From contig JAVYYS010000002.1 of NCBI GenBank assembly GCA_038876335.1, positions 1 through 29,971 of the forward strand: a DNA stretch of 29,971 bases, given 5' to 3'. A model generated the notes under the pieces. That model saw nothing but the letters and a program-made list of their open reading frames with translations, did no database searches and was not told where the DNA came from. The translations under genes and the position numbers were made by a program. The stretch comes from JAKATY01 sp038876335. Its GTDB lineage: Archaea > Micrarchaeota > Micrarchaeia > Micrarchaeales > Micrarchaeaceae. Below are positions 14,312 through 22,168 of the stretch, piece by piece (the stretch's first letter is position 1; each line of letters opens with the position of its first letter).

Positions 14312-15865
14312 CTACAGAGTTGTCTGACCAGAGGGCATGGCCGTAGCCCTTTTTACCTCAAGCTCCTCCTTTATCTTTCTTACAACCTCTTCCATCCTGC
14401 GTTCCTTAAGCCTTGATATCAGCAGATATGCTTCATCCTTAGTGCCCTTCGCAACCAATATAACTATGTTTCCGAAGCTTAACCGTGCAGTCCTGCCTTT
14501 CCTTTGTATGTTCCTTATCTCACTAGGTATAGGTTCATAGAATATGACTGCATCTACGCTGGGTATGTCAAGCCCTTCCTCACCTATCGAGGTTGCGGCT
14601 AGCACACTAAACTCTCCATTCCTAAACTCCTTGATCGTCTCTTTTTGCTTATCCTGCGTTACCCCTCTGCCTTTTCCTACGAACTCCCTAGCCTTCACGC
14701 CGTTTTCTGTGAGCACTTCAACTATCCTTTTTATTGTTGAGCGGTACTGTGCAAATACAATTATATTCTTCCCATTAAAATTTGATTTTATCACATTTAC
14801 AAGTTCAAACATCTTCCTGTTGTCCTCTCCATCCTCTTTCATTTTATTTGCAAGTTCGATTGCCTTACGCACGCCCTCATTTGAAAGTATGCTCTTTACC
14901 GCCCTGCTTTTCTTATCCCTCTCCTCCAGTGATTTCATATAATCAATAAAGGGGTATACACCCTCACTGCTTAGCAGATCGTAGGCGTGAGAGAGATCTA
15001 ACACATAGATATAATCGAACAGCGCCGCAAACTTGTAATTTGATGTTTCTATTTTGTTTATATTCGCACCTATTTCTAGCAGCGCCTTCTTCGGCAATCT
15101 TTCGAAGTTCTTGGAGTAGCTAAGCCCTTTTTTATACAGACTTTCCATATGCGCATCAATGATTGGTTTCAGCAATGCAAGAATGCGGTCTATCTTTTCT
15201 CCTTTGTTTACATATATGATATTCGTCTGCCTTCCCATGACGTATGGTGCCACGTCTGGATCTGTTGTGACCCTTATCTCAATGTCTTGTATGCCCAGAG
15301 CTTCGATAATACTTCTTATCCTTTTTTTATCGCTACCTGGAGAAGCCGTAAGCCCCAGCACCTGAACTCCTTTAATACCGCATTCTCCCGCTATGTATGT
15401 ATAAGCATACTTGCCAACTGCCTTATGACATTCGTCTATAACACATAACCCAAAATCAGACATGTTTATGCTGCCTAATTTCATGTCATTCGCTATGGTC
15501 TGTGGTGTTGCTACAATTACCCTTGCATTTGTTTCTAACTCGTGTCTTTCCTTGGCCTTTGTTTTCCCTGTTAAAAGCACCACAGAGTTCCCATCAATCT
15601 TGAGCAGATTTAGCAGAGTGCTGTAGTGTTGCTCGCTGAGAGGCTTCGTAGGAGCCACAAGGAGAGCGCGCTTGCCATAATACAATACTCTTGCAATGTT
15701 TATCGCAGCGATAAGCGTTTTGCCCAAGCCTGTAGGTAGTATAACAAGGAAATTCCTGCCAGAAGCAGTCCTTCTTGATATAGCTATTTGATATTCCCTT
15801 GGCTCAATATGTTCGGTGTTTAGCAGAACGCTATAAGGGTTCAGCCGTTCCCATGTATCCTGCAT
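14312..15865 (-). CDS. hef: Hef-type SF2 helicase (helicase domain only)
   Basis: The 517-residue product has the XPF/FANCM-branch helicase motifs: Walker A PTGLGKT (44-50), motif Ia VAPTKPLSEQH, motif II DECH (144-147), motif III TASPG, the thumb insert specific to Hef (about 215-325), motif IV VFAQYRSTIKRIVEVL, motif V ATSIGEEGLDIPSVD and motif VI QRKGRTAR (454-461). Classical Hef continues with an ERCC4 nuclease and HhH domains to about 750 residues; here the protein ends after the helicase, and no nuclease follows in this operon except Hjc. The start is supported by a full GGAGGTG site 8 bases upstream. Confidence 0.9.
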   Translation of the reverse strand: MQDTWERLNPYSVLLNTEHIEPREYQIAISRRTASGRNFLVILPTGLGKTLIAAINIARVLYYGKRALLVAPTKPLSEQHYSTLLNLLKIDGNSVVLLTGKTKAKERHELETNARVIVATPQTIANDMKLGSINMSDFGLCVIDECHKAVGKYAYTYIAGECGIKGVQVLGLTASPGSDKKRIRSIIEALGIQDIEIRVTTDPDVAPYVMGRQTNIIYVNKGEKIDRILALLKPIIDAHMESLYKKGLSYSKNFERLPKKALLEIGANINKIETSNYKFAALFDYIYVLDLSHAYDLLSSEGVYPFIDYMKSLEERDKKSRAVKSILSNEGVRKAIELANKMKEDGEDNRKMFELVNVIKSNFNGKNIIVFAQYRSTIKRIVEVLTENGVKAREFVGKGRGVTQDKQKETIKEFRNGEFSVLAATSIGEEGLDIPSVDAVIFYEPIPSEIRNIQRKGRTARLSFGNIVILVAKGTKDEAYLLISRLKERRMEEVVRKIKEELEVKRATAMPSGQTTL

Positions 15866-15873
15866 ATGTCAAA

Positions 15874-15880
15874 CACCTCC
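15874..15880 (-). promoter_or_regulatory. Strong ribosome binding site of hef
   Basis: On the minus strand GGAGGTG lies 8 bases before the ATG at 15865, a full match to the archaeal 16S tail. It fixes the hef start. Confidence 0.7.
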
Positions 15881-15900
15881 TAGTTCATTTTAGTCAAGTG

Positions 15901-15990
15901 GACTACCCCGCCCGTGCTGGCTTGGCTTCGCCACATCTGCAACTTTGGAGCTTCCTGCCCGCCGGGTTAAAACTCGGGCGCAGCTAGCCG
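15901..15990 (+). repeat. Dispersed hairpin repeat, copy B
   Basis: It starts GACTACCCCGCCC-GTGCTGGC like copy C, shares the GCTTCGCC-CATC-GCAACTTT-GCTTC segment with copy A, and ends CTTCCTGCCCGCCGGGTTAAAA. A short direct repeat GCAGCTAGC follows (twice, within 15970-15990). It lies between hef and tRNA-Phe. The rest of the 310-bp gap 15866-16175 is T-rich and holds TATA-like elements for tRNA-Phe but no gene that I can see. Confidence 0.5.
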
Positions 15991-16130
15991 CAGCTAGCTA
16001 TAACTCTTTATCTATAAGACTTGTATGCCTCTCCTGTACCCGGTGTTTTCTTTCTTAATTTTTGATTTCTGCACTATGCACAACCTTATCTTTTTTTATA
16101 TATTCTTTTTGAATCTATAAGCTTATACGG

Positions 16131-16140
16131 GATATATAAA
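16131..16140 (+). promoter_or_regulatory. TATA box of tRNA-Phe
   Basis: GATATATAAA is centred about 40 bp before the mature 5' end, giving a start near 16162 and a leader of about 14 nt. A second TTTTTATATA at 16094-16103 is an alternative. Confidence 0.45.
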
Positions 16141-16175
16141 GTGTTTGGTACAAATTTAGTTATGGAAGATTCTGT

Positions 16176-16259
16176 GCCGCAGTAGCTCAGTGGGAGAGCG
16201 TTCGGCTGAAGAAAGATTCCGAAACCGAAATGTCGCCGGTTCAAATCCGGCCTGCGGCA
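16176..16259 (+). tRNA. tRNA-Phe (anticodon GAA) with a 12-nt intron
   Basis: Acceptor stem GCCGCAG/CTGCGGC is perfect. D stem GCTC/GAGC, anticodon stem TTCGG/CCGAA and T arm GCCGG-TTCAAAT-CCGGC all pair, and the discriminator is A16259. The anticodon GAA is at 16208-16210. The loop is 12 nt too long; an intron at site 37/38 (16212-16223) restores the 7-nt loop. Twelve nucleotides is at the short end for archaeal tRNA introns. The intron carries a second copy of the 3' stem strand CCGAA, so an alternative pairing is possible. The A24 peptidase gene follows 18 bp later. Confidence 0.95.
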
Positions 16260-16277
16260 AAATTTTAGGGGGCTAAC

Positions 16278-17174
16278 ATGGAACTTCTGTTACTCAGAAC
16301 ATTCAGCGTGCTAGCATTTTCGCTTGTATATATGATTTTCGATGTATTCAACCGCAGAAATATCCCAAGCGTTTTTGCTTTCGCTTCTGTCGCGTACGGT
16401 GCATTGCTTACTGTGCTCTATTTCAATCTCACAATTATTGCGGAAAGCTCAGCCATAGCGCTGTTAGTTATTGGGGTGGGCTACCTGCTTTACAAGGGCG
16501 GACAGCTTGGCGCTGCAGATGTAACTGAGTTCGCAGCGCTTTCTCTGATGCTGCCTATACAGTACACACCGCTGCTTTATAAGTCCAGCCAATTCGGCCT
16601 GCCGTTCATAGTCTCGCTTATAATAAATGGGGGCATTAGCGCTTTCGTCGTGGTGCTGCTGTATTATCTTCCGCGTGCAAAGAGCCGGCTTAAGAAACCG
16701 CTTCTTTCTATGGTGTCAAATTACGAAGTGATGAAAGCAGTGGGCATTGCCTTTGCGTACATGCTATTCCTTTTGCTTCTTGTCCACTATACAGGATTTT
16801 ATCCTGCAGGGATTGCGCTTTTGCTTGCGATACTTATTCTGTCTGTGCTCATAATACTTTTTGAGAGGCCCCTAACTTACTCTATGATCTCATACGTTTC
16901 GGTTCGCAACTTTGAGCCGGGCGATATAATCGCCTTTAACCTTCTTTCGCAATCCATGAGGGAGTCTCTTAAGAAAAGGATTCCAAAATTTGACAGGCTT
17001 GTGACAGAAGAGCTTATATCTGAAATGAAAAAGAGAAGACTTTACAATAAGCTTCCAGTATATAAGAATGCGATGCCGATGGCCCTGCCGATATTTGTAG
17101 GGGTATGCATATCACTTCTATTTGGTGACATACTTCTTGTAATGTTGCCGTTCGTTCCTACTATATTTACATAA
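16278..17174 (+). CDS. A24-family prepilin/preflagellin peptidase
   Basis: The 298-residue membrane aspartyl protease has the two catalytic aspartates of the family: D22 in FDVFNRRNIPS (D-x4-R-x-IP pattern) and D81 in GGQLGAADVTEFAALSL (the GxGDV-type motif). About seven hydrophobic helices cover the chain, with a soluble insert at about 205-265 before the last helix pair. It cleaves class III signal peptides of archaeal pilins or archaellins at the inner side of the membrane. The start is supported by AGGGGG five bases before the ATG. No pilin gene is visible in this window. It probably shares a transcript with tRNA-Phe, 18 bp upstream. Confidence 0.85.
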   Translation: MELLLLRTFSVLAFSLVYMIFDVFNRRNIPSVFAFASVAYGALLTVLYFNLTIIAESSAIALLVIGVGYLLYKGGQLGAADVTEFAALSLMLPIQYTPLLYKSSQFGLPFIVSLIINGGISAFVVVLLYYLPRAKSRLKKPLLSMVSNYEVMKAVGIAFAYMLFLLLLVHYTGFYPAGIALLLAILILSVLIILFERPLTYSMISYVSVRNFEPGDIIAFNLLSQSMRESLKKRIPKFDRLVTEELISEMKKRRLYNKLPVYKNAMPMALPIFVGVCISLLFGDILLVMLPFVPTIFT

Positions 17175-17219
17175 TTTTTACATAATTATAAAGAGCTTCA
17201 CACGTAAATAGTAAAAGCT

Positions 17220-17225
17220 GGTGAT
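17220..17225 (+). promoter_or_regulatory. Ribosome binding site deciding the lipoate-ligase start
   Basis: GGTGAT matches the 16S 3' tail and lies 10 bases before ATG 17236. The upstream GTG at 17221 is part of this site, so it is unlikely to be the start. Confidence 0.5.
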
Positions 17226-17235
17226 ATTCATTGCT

Positions 17236-18090
17236 ATGAATAAGGAGCATGCAAGTACTTCTTCGGAGCGCATGCATTTCATCATGTTCGGCTATGACAC
17301 GTTTAGTGCAGCCAAAAACATGGCAATTGATGAAACAATCAAATCCCTTTGTGAGGAAATGGGGGGCTTCTTCATACGTTTTTTTGGTTTTGAGAAGCCC
17401 TCTGTTATACTTTCTCTGTCTGATAGCCTAAAATGTGTAAGGCTGGAGCATGCGGATGGTGTTGAGATAACAAGAAGGCAGAGTGGTGGCAAGCCTATAT
17501 ACGTGGATGAAAATGTGCTTGCATACAGCATAGTGGGCGCAACATGGCCTAAAGAGGCAAAAGATTTCACCTCACTTGCCGCAGTGCATAATTATTTCGG
17601 GTTAAGAATTGCAAGAGCGATAGAAAAATATTCAGGCTCCAAAAGCGCCGTGGAAATAGGTGAAGTATACAGCATAAAGGTTGCAGGCAAGCCTATCGCA
17701 GGGCATGCACAGTATCCCACCCTTGGGAAAGCGTTCTTCTATCATGGGGTTGTCGCAATGAAAAAATGGGACGCCGATAGGATAAATGCCCTTCTGAGAA
17801 TGAGGCCAGGCGATTATGAAGAGTTAAAACGTTTACCAAGTATTGCCTCTATAATGGATGCGCCCCAAATTGTGGATGCTGAACTACAAAAAAAGAAGCT
17901 CGCTAATTTTATTCTAGATGAGGTTACTGGAGGCAACTATGAAGAGATTAATGAGGATGAAAGAAAAGATGTGCTCAGCAAGGCCAACGTGCTCTTGGAG
18001 AAAAAGTACCGGAGTAAAAAATGGGTGGAAGAAGCGAATGGTGGTAAACTCCGCGAGGACTCAACCTTCTGTCTTTTATATACTGGGTAG
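17236..18090 (+). CDS. Lipoate--protein ligase A-like protein
   Basis: From ATG 17236 the 284 residues form the BPL/LplA/LipB fold: NMAIDETI near the start, the adenylate-binding loop ITRRQSGGKPIYVDENVLAYSI (79-85 for RRxSGG), and KVAGKPIAGHAQ with the conserved lysine at about 148. It should attach lipoate or a related acid to 2-oxoacid dehydrogenase E2 or GcvH. The tail from about residue 225 could be a small C-terminal domain but is not recognised, and it ends abruptly (STFCLLYTG). No lipoylated partner is in the window. An octanoyltransferase role is also possible. Confidence 0.8.
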   Translation: MNKEHASTSSERMHFIMFGYDTFSAAKNMAIDETIKSLCEEMGGFFIRFFGFEKPSVILSLSDSLKCVRLEHADGVEITRRQSGGKPIYVDENVLAYSIVGATWPKEAKDFTSLAAVHNYFGLRIARAIEKYSGSKSAVEIGEVYSIKVAGKPIAGHAQYPTLGKAFFYHGVVAMKKWDADRINALLRMRPGDYEELKRLPSIASIMDAPQIVDAELQKKKLANFILDEVTGGNYEEINEDERKDVLSKANVLLEKKYRSKKWVEEANGGKLREDSTFCLLYTG

Positions 18091-18175
18091 TTTGCAGTAT
18101 CTTCCGCAGCCCGAAGAGCTGAAAACGTAAAGGTAATAAATCTTTCAAATCAAATCTTGATTCGCGCAAATTTAT

Positions 18176-18248
18176 GCGACCGTAGTCTAGCCTGGTAGGA
18201 CACTGCCTTGCCAAGGCAGCAACCCGGGTTCAAATCCCGGCAGTCGCA
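18176..18248 (+). tRNA. tRNA-Gly (anticodon GCC), no intron
   Basis: The D stem GTCT/GGAC, anticodon stem CTGCC/GGCAG with loop TTGCCAA (anticodon 18210-18212), 4-nt variable loop and T arm CCGGG-TTCAAAT-CCCGG are sound. The acceptor GCGACCG/CAGTCGC has one C-A mismatch at position 6-67 (18181 against 18242). The discriminator is A18248. A T7 tract (18254-18260) follows and may end the transcript. Confidence 0.94.
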
Positions 18249-18327
18249 CTTTTGTTTTTTTGTGTTTTGTGCAAGAGAGGCAGGCTATGCAAAAGTACAG
18301 CTCTCCACTTTCTAATTGCAACCAGTT

Positions 18328-18349
18328 TTATTGAGTATTTATTGAGTAT
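18328..18349. repeat. Tandem 11-bp direct repeat
   Basis: TTATTGAGTAT occurs twice head to tail (18328-18338, 18339-18349), followed by a partial third copy TTGAG-like stretch. It lies in the 320-bp gap between tRNA-Gly and dnaG. No function can be assigned. Confidence 0.45.
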
Positions 18350-18391
18350 TGAGATATAGGCATCTTGCCAGTAAGCTTACATATGCGCAAC

Positions 18392-18401
18392 CTTTTTATA
18401 T
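18392..18401 (+). promoter_or_regulatory. TATA box upstream of dnaG
   Basis: CTTTTTATAT is centred about 25 bp before ATG 18421. It would start a transcript at about 18421 that either is leaderless for a 41-residue frame or gives dnaG a leader of about 148 nt. That leader holds an inverted repeat GGAGCT (18496-18501) / AGCTCC (18522-18527). Confidence 0.5.
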
Positions 18402-18420
18402 TAATTCTTCGCATTCTTAA

Positions 18421-18546
18421 ATGAGGAAAACTAATATTATGATGGCTATGCCGACTATAACACTTATTTATGAATTTAGACTTGAACAGTCTCGTGGAGC
18501 TGCCGATTTGCAACTAAGCGTAGCTCCGGCCATAGCCTCAGAGTAA
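18421..18546 (+). CDS. Possible leaderless small protein (41 aa) before dnaG
   Basis: The frame from ATG 18421 to TAA 18544-18546 begins MRKTNIMMAMPTITLIYEF. The ATG coincides with the start site predicted from the TATA box at 18392-18401, as expected for an archaeal leaderless gene. Composition is not clearly that of a protein, and I recognise no family. It may instead be part of the dnaG leader. Confidence 0.28.
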   Translation: MRKTNIMMAMPTITLIYEFRLEQSRGAADLQLSVAPAIASE

Positions 18547-18568
18547 ATGCTTTTCCTTGGTTGATTTG

Positions 18569-20047
18569 ATGGCTAAGTCATATGTAGACATTGTAAAATA
18601 CATGATAGAGGCGAGATTCGAAGTAAATGGGATGGTGGATAAGCCTGATATTATAGGTGCAATATTCGGGCAGACAGAGGGGCTTCTGGGCGGGGATCTA
18701 GATCTGCGCGAATTGCAGAAGAACGGCAAGATAGGTAGAATAGAGATAGAAAGCGGCACTTCAGAAAGCAAGACCTACGGTAAACTTTCGCTTCCCACCT
18801 CTTTAAACAGGGTAGAAACATGTATACTCGCTTCTGCTATAGAGTCTGTGGACCGAGTTGGCCCGTTCGAAACTTCTTTCAGGATAGAAAAGGTCCTGGA
18901 TACAAGAAGCGAGAAAAGGGCGAAAATCGTTTCAAGAGCAAAGGCCCTTCTTAAGACCTTGTTGGAGACTGAGCTGCCTGACAGCAAGGAGCTTAGCGAG
19001 CTTGTGGAGTCTGATGTCAAGCTGAGCGAGATAACAACATACGGCCCCGAGAAGTTGCCTGCAGGCCCAAACATAGACAAAAGTGATGAACTTATACTTG
19101 TGGAGGGCAGAGCAGATGTCATCAATCTGCTAAGAAATGACATTGACAACTGCATAGCGGTGGGCGGCGCTTCTGGTACCGTGCCGCAAAGTATAATTTC
19201 ATTGTGCGCCTCTAAGGAGGTTACTCTTTTTGTCGATGGTGACAGAGGCGGGGAGCTAATACTTCGCAGCGTAATGAGCATGGCGGAGATAGATTTTCTT
19301 GCTAGGGCGCCTGACGGTAAAGAGGTTGAAGAACTTACGAGGAAAGAGATAATAAAAGCGCTCCGCTCGAAGGTGCCGATAGATCAAATAGTATCTAACA
19401 GGGTCGGCAGGGGCAATCCACATGTTTCAGAACCGCAAAGTTCTGGACCACAAAGGCAGCAGCAAAAATACCAGCAAGTAAGGCACACCGCTCCTGCAGC
19501 TTCAGATTCTACCCGCACCTTCGCTTCCACTCCAATGGCCGATGAGCATATGCCAAGCCCTTCTGAGATAAGCGAGAACCTGTTTTCTAAGCGGGCCCCA
19601 CAGCAGGACCGTGAGAGTGCAGATGAAAATGAAGCAAATGAAGAGCGTAATCCAGATCTCGGGATTAAGGACCTGAGTAAAGAAGAGCCTGAAAGGAAAG
19701 GTATAGAGAGCATACCAAGCATACAGGCTCAGAGTTCTAATGAAGCATACCTCAATGCTTCTAGCGTGCTGATAAATGCGCTCGATGAGCTAAAGAATAG
19801 GCTCAGGGGCAGGCTCTACGACGCAAATAACAACATGATAGCTGAGAAGCCGATAAGCGAGCTTATCCAGGCGGTGCAGGATACGCCAGATGTCTCTGCT
19901 ATAGTGTTCGATGGTATAATAACACAGAGGCTAGTTGAGCTAGCCCACAGAAAGGGAGTGAAAATGATCTATGGCACAAGGGCAAGCCAGCTATCGCATA
20001 AGTATAACGATATGCTACTCTACACAAGAGAGAGCGGCAAGCTCTGA
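18569..20047 (+). CDS. dnaG: Archaeal DnaG-type primase / exosome-associated protein
   Basis: From ATG 18569 the product is 492 residues. The N-terminal archaeal DnaG domain (SYVDIVKYMIEARFEV, IIGAIFGQTEGLLG, LSLPTSLNRVETCILASAIESVDRVGP in pieces) is followed by the TOPRIM domain with ILVEGRADVINLL (E179) and LFVDGDRGGELI (D223, D225). A low-complexity Gln/Ser/Pro/Glu linker (about 285-395) leads to the conserved C-terminal domain ending IYGTRASQL. Archaeal DnaG is an oligomeric exosome subunit that recruits poly(A)-rich RNA and has weak primase activity. The frame is open to TTG 18557, but the family starts at the ATG, and GGTTGAT lies just before it. Confidence 0.92.
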   Translation: MAKSYVDIVKYMIEARFEVNGMVDKPDIIGAIFGQTEGLLGGDLDLRELQKNGKIGRIEIESGTSESKTYGKLSLPTSLNRVETCILASAIESVDRVGPFETSFRIEKVLDTRSEKRAKIVSRAKALLKTLLETELPDSKELSELVESDVKLSEITTYGPEKLPAGPNIDKSDELILVEGRADVINLLRNDIDNCIAVGGASGTVPQSIISLCASKEVTLFVDGDRGGELILRSVMSMAEIDFLARAPDGKEVEELTRKEIIKALRSKVPIDQIVSNRVGRGNPHVSEPQSSGPQRQQQKYQQVRHTAPAASDSTRTFASTPMADEHMPSPSEISENLFSKRAPQQDRESADENEANEERNPDLGIKDLSKEEPERKGIESIPSIQAQSSNEAYLNASSVLINALDELKNRLRGRLYDANNNMIAEKPISELIQAVQDTPDVSAIVFDGIITQRLVELAHRKGVKMIYGTRASQLSHKYNDMLLYTRESGKL

Positions 20048-20122
20048 GAATCGGAAAAGAAAAAAAGCGCTTGAAAAGATGCTTGGTACTGCGGCGCTTA
20101 TTCGGAAGCATGCGCGCGCTCC

Positions 20123-20428
20123 CTACATTACCTCTATGTTCTGCTCATTATATCCAAGGCCGACAAGCGCTTTCTTGGCCTCTAACTTATGGTTGCCTTG
20201 AAGTTCTATTATGCTGCCCTCGTATGTCCCGCCGCAGCCTAGTGCTCTCTTAAGATTTTTAGAAGTGCTTTCTATATCGTTCTGCGGAACTCCTTCTATA
20301 ACTGTAATGATCTTATCGAATTTCGCCTTTTTGGTGTATACTTTTATGTTATTTTCGGTCTCCTTGTCAAGTACATCACATACGCAAATGTCTTTGGGCA
20401 GACCGCATTTTGGGCAAATCTCTACCAT
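20123..20428 (-). CDS. Translation initiation factor aIF1 (SUI1 family) with zinc-ribbon N-terminus
   Basis: The 101 residues begin with a zinc-knuckle (C5, C8, C15, C17 in ICPKCGLPKDICVC) and continue with the SUI1 fold: KITVIEGV-like strand (IITVIEGVPQNDIE), SKNLKRALGCGGTYEGSIIELQGNH and a C-terminal helix. aIF1 binds the 30S platform and guards start-codon choice. The start shares its base with the L29 stop at 20428, so the two genes are coupled. In many archaea this pair is followed by the RNase P gene rnp1; here dnaG converges instead. Confidence 0.92.
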   Translation of the reverse strand: MVEICPKCGLPKDICVCDVLDKETENNIKVYTKKAKFDKIITVIEGVPQNDIESTSKNLKRALGCGGTYEGSIIELQGNHKLEAKKALVGLGYNEQNIEVM

Positions 20429-20634
20429 TACCCCTTTACACCTCTTTCTCTGAATACTGTGTTTATTCTTGCAATGTTTCGCTTGATTTCCCTTATTTTT
20501 ACTACTTTGCTTTGGACTCCCGTAGCTACAATCTTTCTCCGCTCTGCAAAAAGCTCCAGCATTAGCTCATTGCGCTTCGATTTGAGCACGTTGTCCTGCA
20601 TAGCTCTTAGCTCCTTGATCTTTATAATAAGCAC
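20428..20634 (-). CDS. rpl29: 50S ribosomal protein L29
   Basis: The 68-residue two-helix protein has the L29 pattern: KIKELRAMQDNVLKSKRNELMLELFAERRKI in pieces, then KVVKIREIKRNIARINTVFRERG, the conserved C-terminal helix. It starts with GTG at 20634; a TATA-like ATTATAAAC lies on the same strand near 20647-20655 and a longer TTTTTATATATTATA at about 20690-20704. The usual S3 and L22 genes are not upstream, so this is a fragment of the S10/spc ribosomal cluster that keeps only the L29-SUI1 pair. Confidence 0.88.
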   Translation of the reverse strand: MLIIKIKELRAMQDNVLKSKRNELMLELFAERRKIVATGVQSKVVKIREIKRNIARINTVFRERGVKG

Positions 20635-20739
20635 CGTAAAGCGGTTTATAATTTACCATCTGCTCTTTAATCCTTTATTAGCTTTATTAGGTATAATATA
20701 TAAAAACTTTGCTACGGGGCTGATCGCCCTGCTGGCCCA

Positions 20740-21648
20740 TTAGTGCAGCGAAGCTATTATTCCATCTATCACTCCGTTTACCCCTATGCCGCCAGTAGAC
20801 CTCACTACTATCCTATGGCTCAGCACCGGCCTTGCAAGCTCCTTTATGTCATCTATGCTTACCTCGCTCCTTCCATGTATGAGCGCTTTTGCCTTGCCGC
20901 ACCTCATAAAGCTTATCTCGGCTCTTGGGCTTCCCCCCATGACTATGTGGATGTCCTCCCTTGTCGCATTTACAATTTTTGTTATATACTCCGCAACCTC
21001 GTCAGACATGCTAACTTTATCCACCATGCCTTGCAGTGCCAGCACATCTTCTGCACTGAGAACGCCATTTATTTTTATGCTTTCGTCCTTCTCCTTTATC
21101 CTGAGCATTTGCTGTTCCTCCTCCATGCTTGGGTAGCCTACTGCTATTCTTATAAGAAATCTGTCAGCCAGCACCTTCGGCAGCGGGCTTGTGCCCTCTA
21201 TGTTCAGCGGGTTCTGCGTAGCTAGCGCTATGAACGGCTTCGGCAACGGCATCGTCTGATCGCTTATGGTAACTTGCTTTTCTTCAAGCGCCTCAAGCAG
21301 CGCGGTAGTGGTTTTTGGCGGCGCCCTGTTCAGCTCGTCTACCAGCAATATATTCGTAAAGATAGGGCCCTGCTTTAGCTTTACCTCATTGTTTTTGTCT
21401 AAGTATGTGTAGCCTATTATGTCTCTTATGTCAAGGTCCGGCATGCCTTGTATCCTACTGAACCGGGCCTGTATCGCTTCGGCAAGTGTCTTCGCCATGG
21501 TAGTCTTAGCAACTCCTGGCACGCCTTCGAGCAGCACATGACCATTGGCTGCAAGGGCTATGAACATGAGCTCTATAACCTCCTCCTTGCCAGCTATCCT
21601 CTTCTTTACCTCTTTTAGCACAGCCTCATATGCCTCTTTCGGATCCAC
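20740..21648 (-). CDS. MoxR-family AAA+ ATPase
   Basis: The 302 residues have Walker A GVPGVAKT (42-49), Walker B ILLVDELNRAP (D104, E105), sensor 1 ALATQNP, the MoxR signature GTSPLPKVLADRF and the C-terminal lid with AKALIHGR and LSHRIVV. MoxR ATPases act as chaperones that assemble or activate metal- or VWA-domain proteins. The usual partner (DUF58 or VWA protein) is not beside it here; the gene stands alone between the L29 promoter and the divergent rpo4. The start is an ATG with TATA-like sequences just upstream. Confidence 0.92.
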   Translation of the reverse strand: MDPKEAYEAVLKEVKKRIAGKEEVIELMFIALAANGHVLLEGVPGVAKTTMAKTLAEAIQARFSRIQGMPDLDIRDIIGYTYLDKNNEVKLKQGPIFTNILLVDELNRAPPKTTTALLEALEEKQVTISDQTMPLPKPFIALATQNPLNIEGTSPLPKVLADRFLIRIAVGYPSMEEEQQMLRIKEKDESIKINGVLSAEDVLALQGMVDKVSMSDEVAEYITKIVNATREDIHIVMGGSPRAEISFMRCGKAKALIHGRSEVSIDDIKELARPVLSHRIVVRSTGGIGVNGVIDGIIASLH

Positions 21649-21752
21649 ACAAAAACCTTTTAAACTTACGCGTTGAATATATGCTGGATATACGCAGTAA
21701 ATATTATAAACGATGCTGCAAAGCCAGCATAGCCTGCATATAACGCCATTTA

Positions 21753-21760
21753 GGAGGTGA
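21753..21760 (+). promoter_or_regulatory. Full ribosome binding site of rpo4
   Basis: GGAGGTGA, a full complement of the archaeal 16S 3' end, lies 7 bases before ATG 21768. A short inverted repeat ATGCTG-CAAAGC-CAGCAT (about 21713-21730) sits upstream between moxR and rpo4. Confidence 0.7.
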
Positions 21761-21767
21761 AACGCTT

Positions 21768-22091
21768 ATGATAGGCAAAAAGGCAGAGTTGAAAGGCAAC
21801 GCCTTGATAAACGAGGTGGTCAATCTCATAGAAGATAGAAAGAAGGCAGGAGAGCTTACTTATGAGCAGCAGCGGGCATACGACCACGCAAAAGCGCTTG
21901 TGAAGAAGCGGCGCTACCCCGCTATCAAAAAGGAGCTTGAAGCCTTGGGCATGCTAAGCGAAGATGCAATAGCCAAAGTGCTTGAGATTTATCCGAAGGA
22001 CAAGACGCTGCTTTCGCAGCTGCTTATAAAAGAAAAGCGGGTCTTCAACGACGAGGACAAGGAGAAGATACTTTCAATATTAAACAAATAG
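21768..22091 (+). CDS. rpo4: DNA-directed RNA polymerase subunit Rpo4 (RpoF)
   Basis: The 107-residue product follows the archaeal Rpo4 pattern: MIGKKAELKGNALINEVVNLIEDR, then LTYEQQRAYDHAKALVK, and the HRDC-like end with LSEDAIAKVLEIYPKDKTLLSQLL and FNDEDKEKILSIL. With Rpo7 it forms the stalk of RNA polymerase that binds the exiting RNA and helps promoter opening. The ribosome site is perfect. DUF655 follows 77 bp later, as in other archaea, but the L21e gene that normally precedes rpo4 is now on the opposite strand downstream. Confidence 0.9.
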   Translation: MIGKKAELKGNALINEVVNLIEDRKKAGELTYEQQRAYDHAKALVKKRRYPAIKKELEALGMLSEDAIAKVLEIYPKDKTLLSQLLIKEKRVFNDEDKEKILSILNK

Positions 22092-22168
22092 ACTACAGAA
22101 GCAAATAACAGCAAATAATAAAGAATGGAGTGCTAGGATGCTACATGCAACTGGTATGAAGGGCTTGG

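Noticed and set aside
18328..18349. CRISPR-like repeat
   Set aside because: Only two directly adjoining 11-bp units without spacers; no cas gene in the window.
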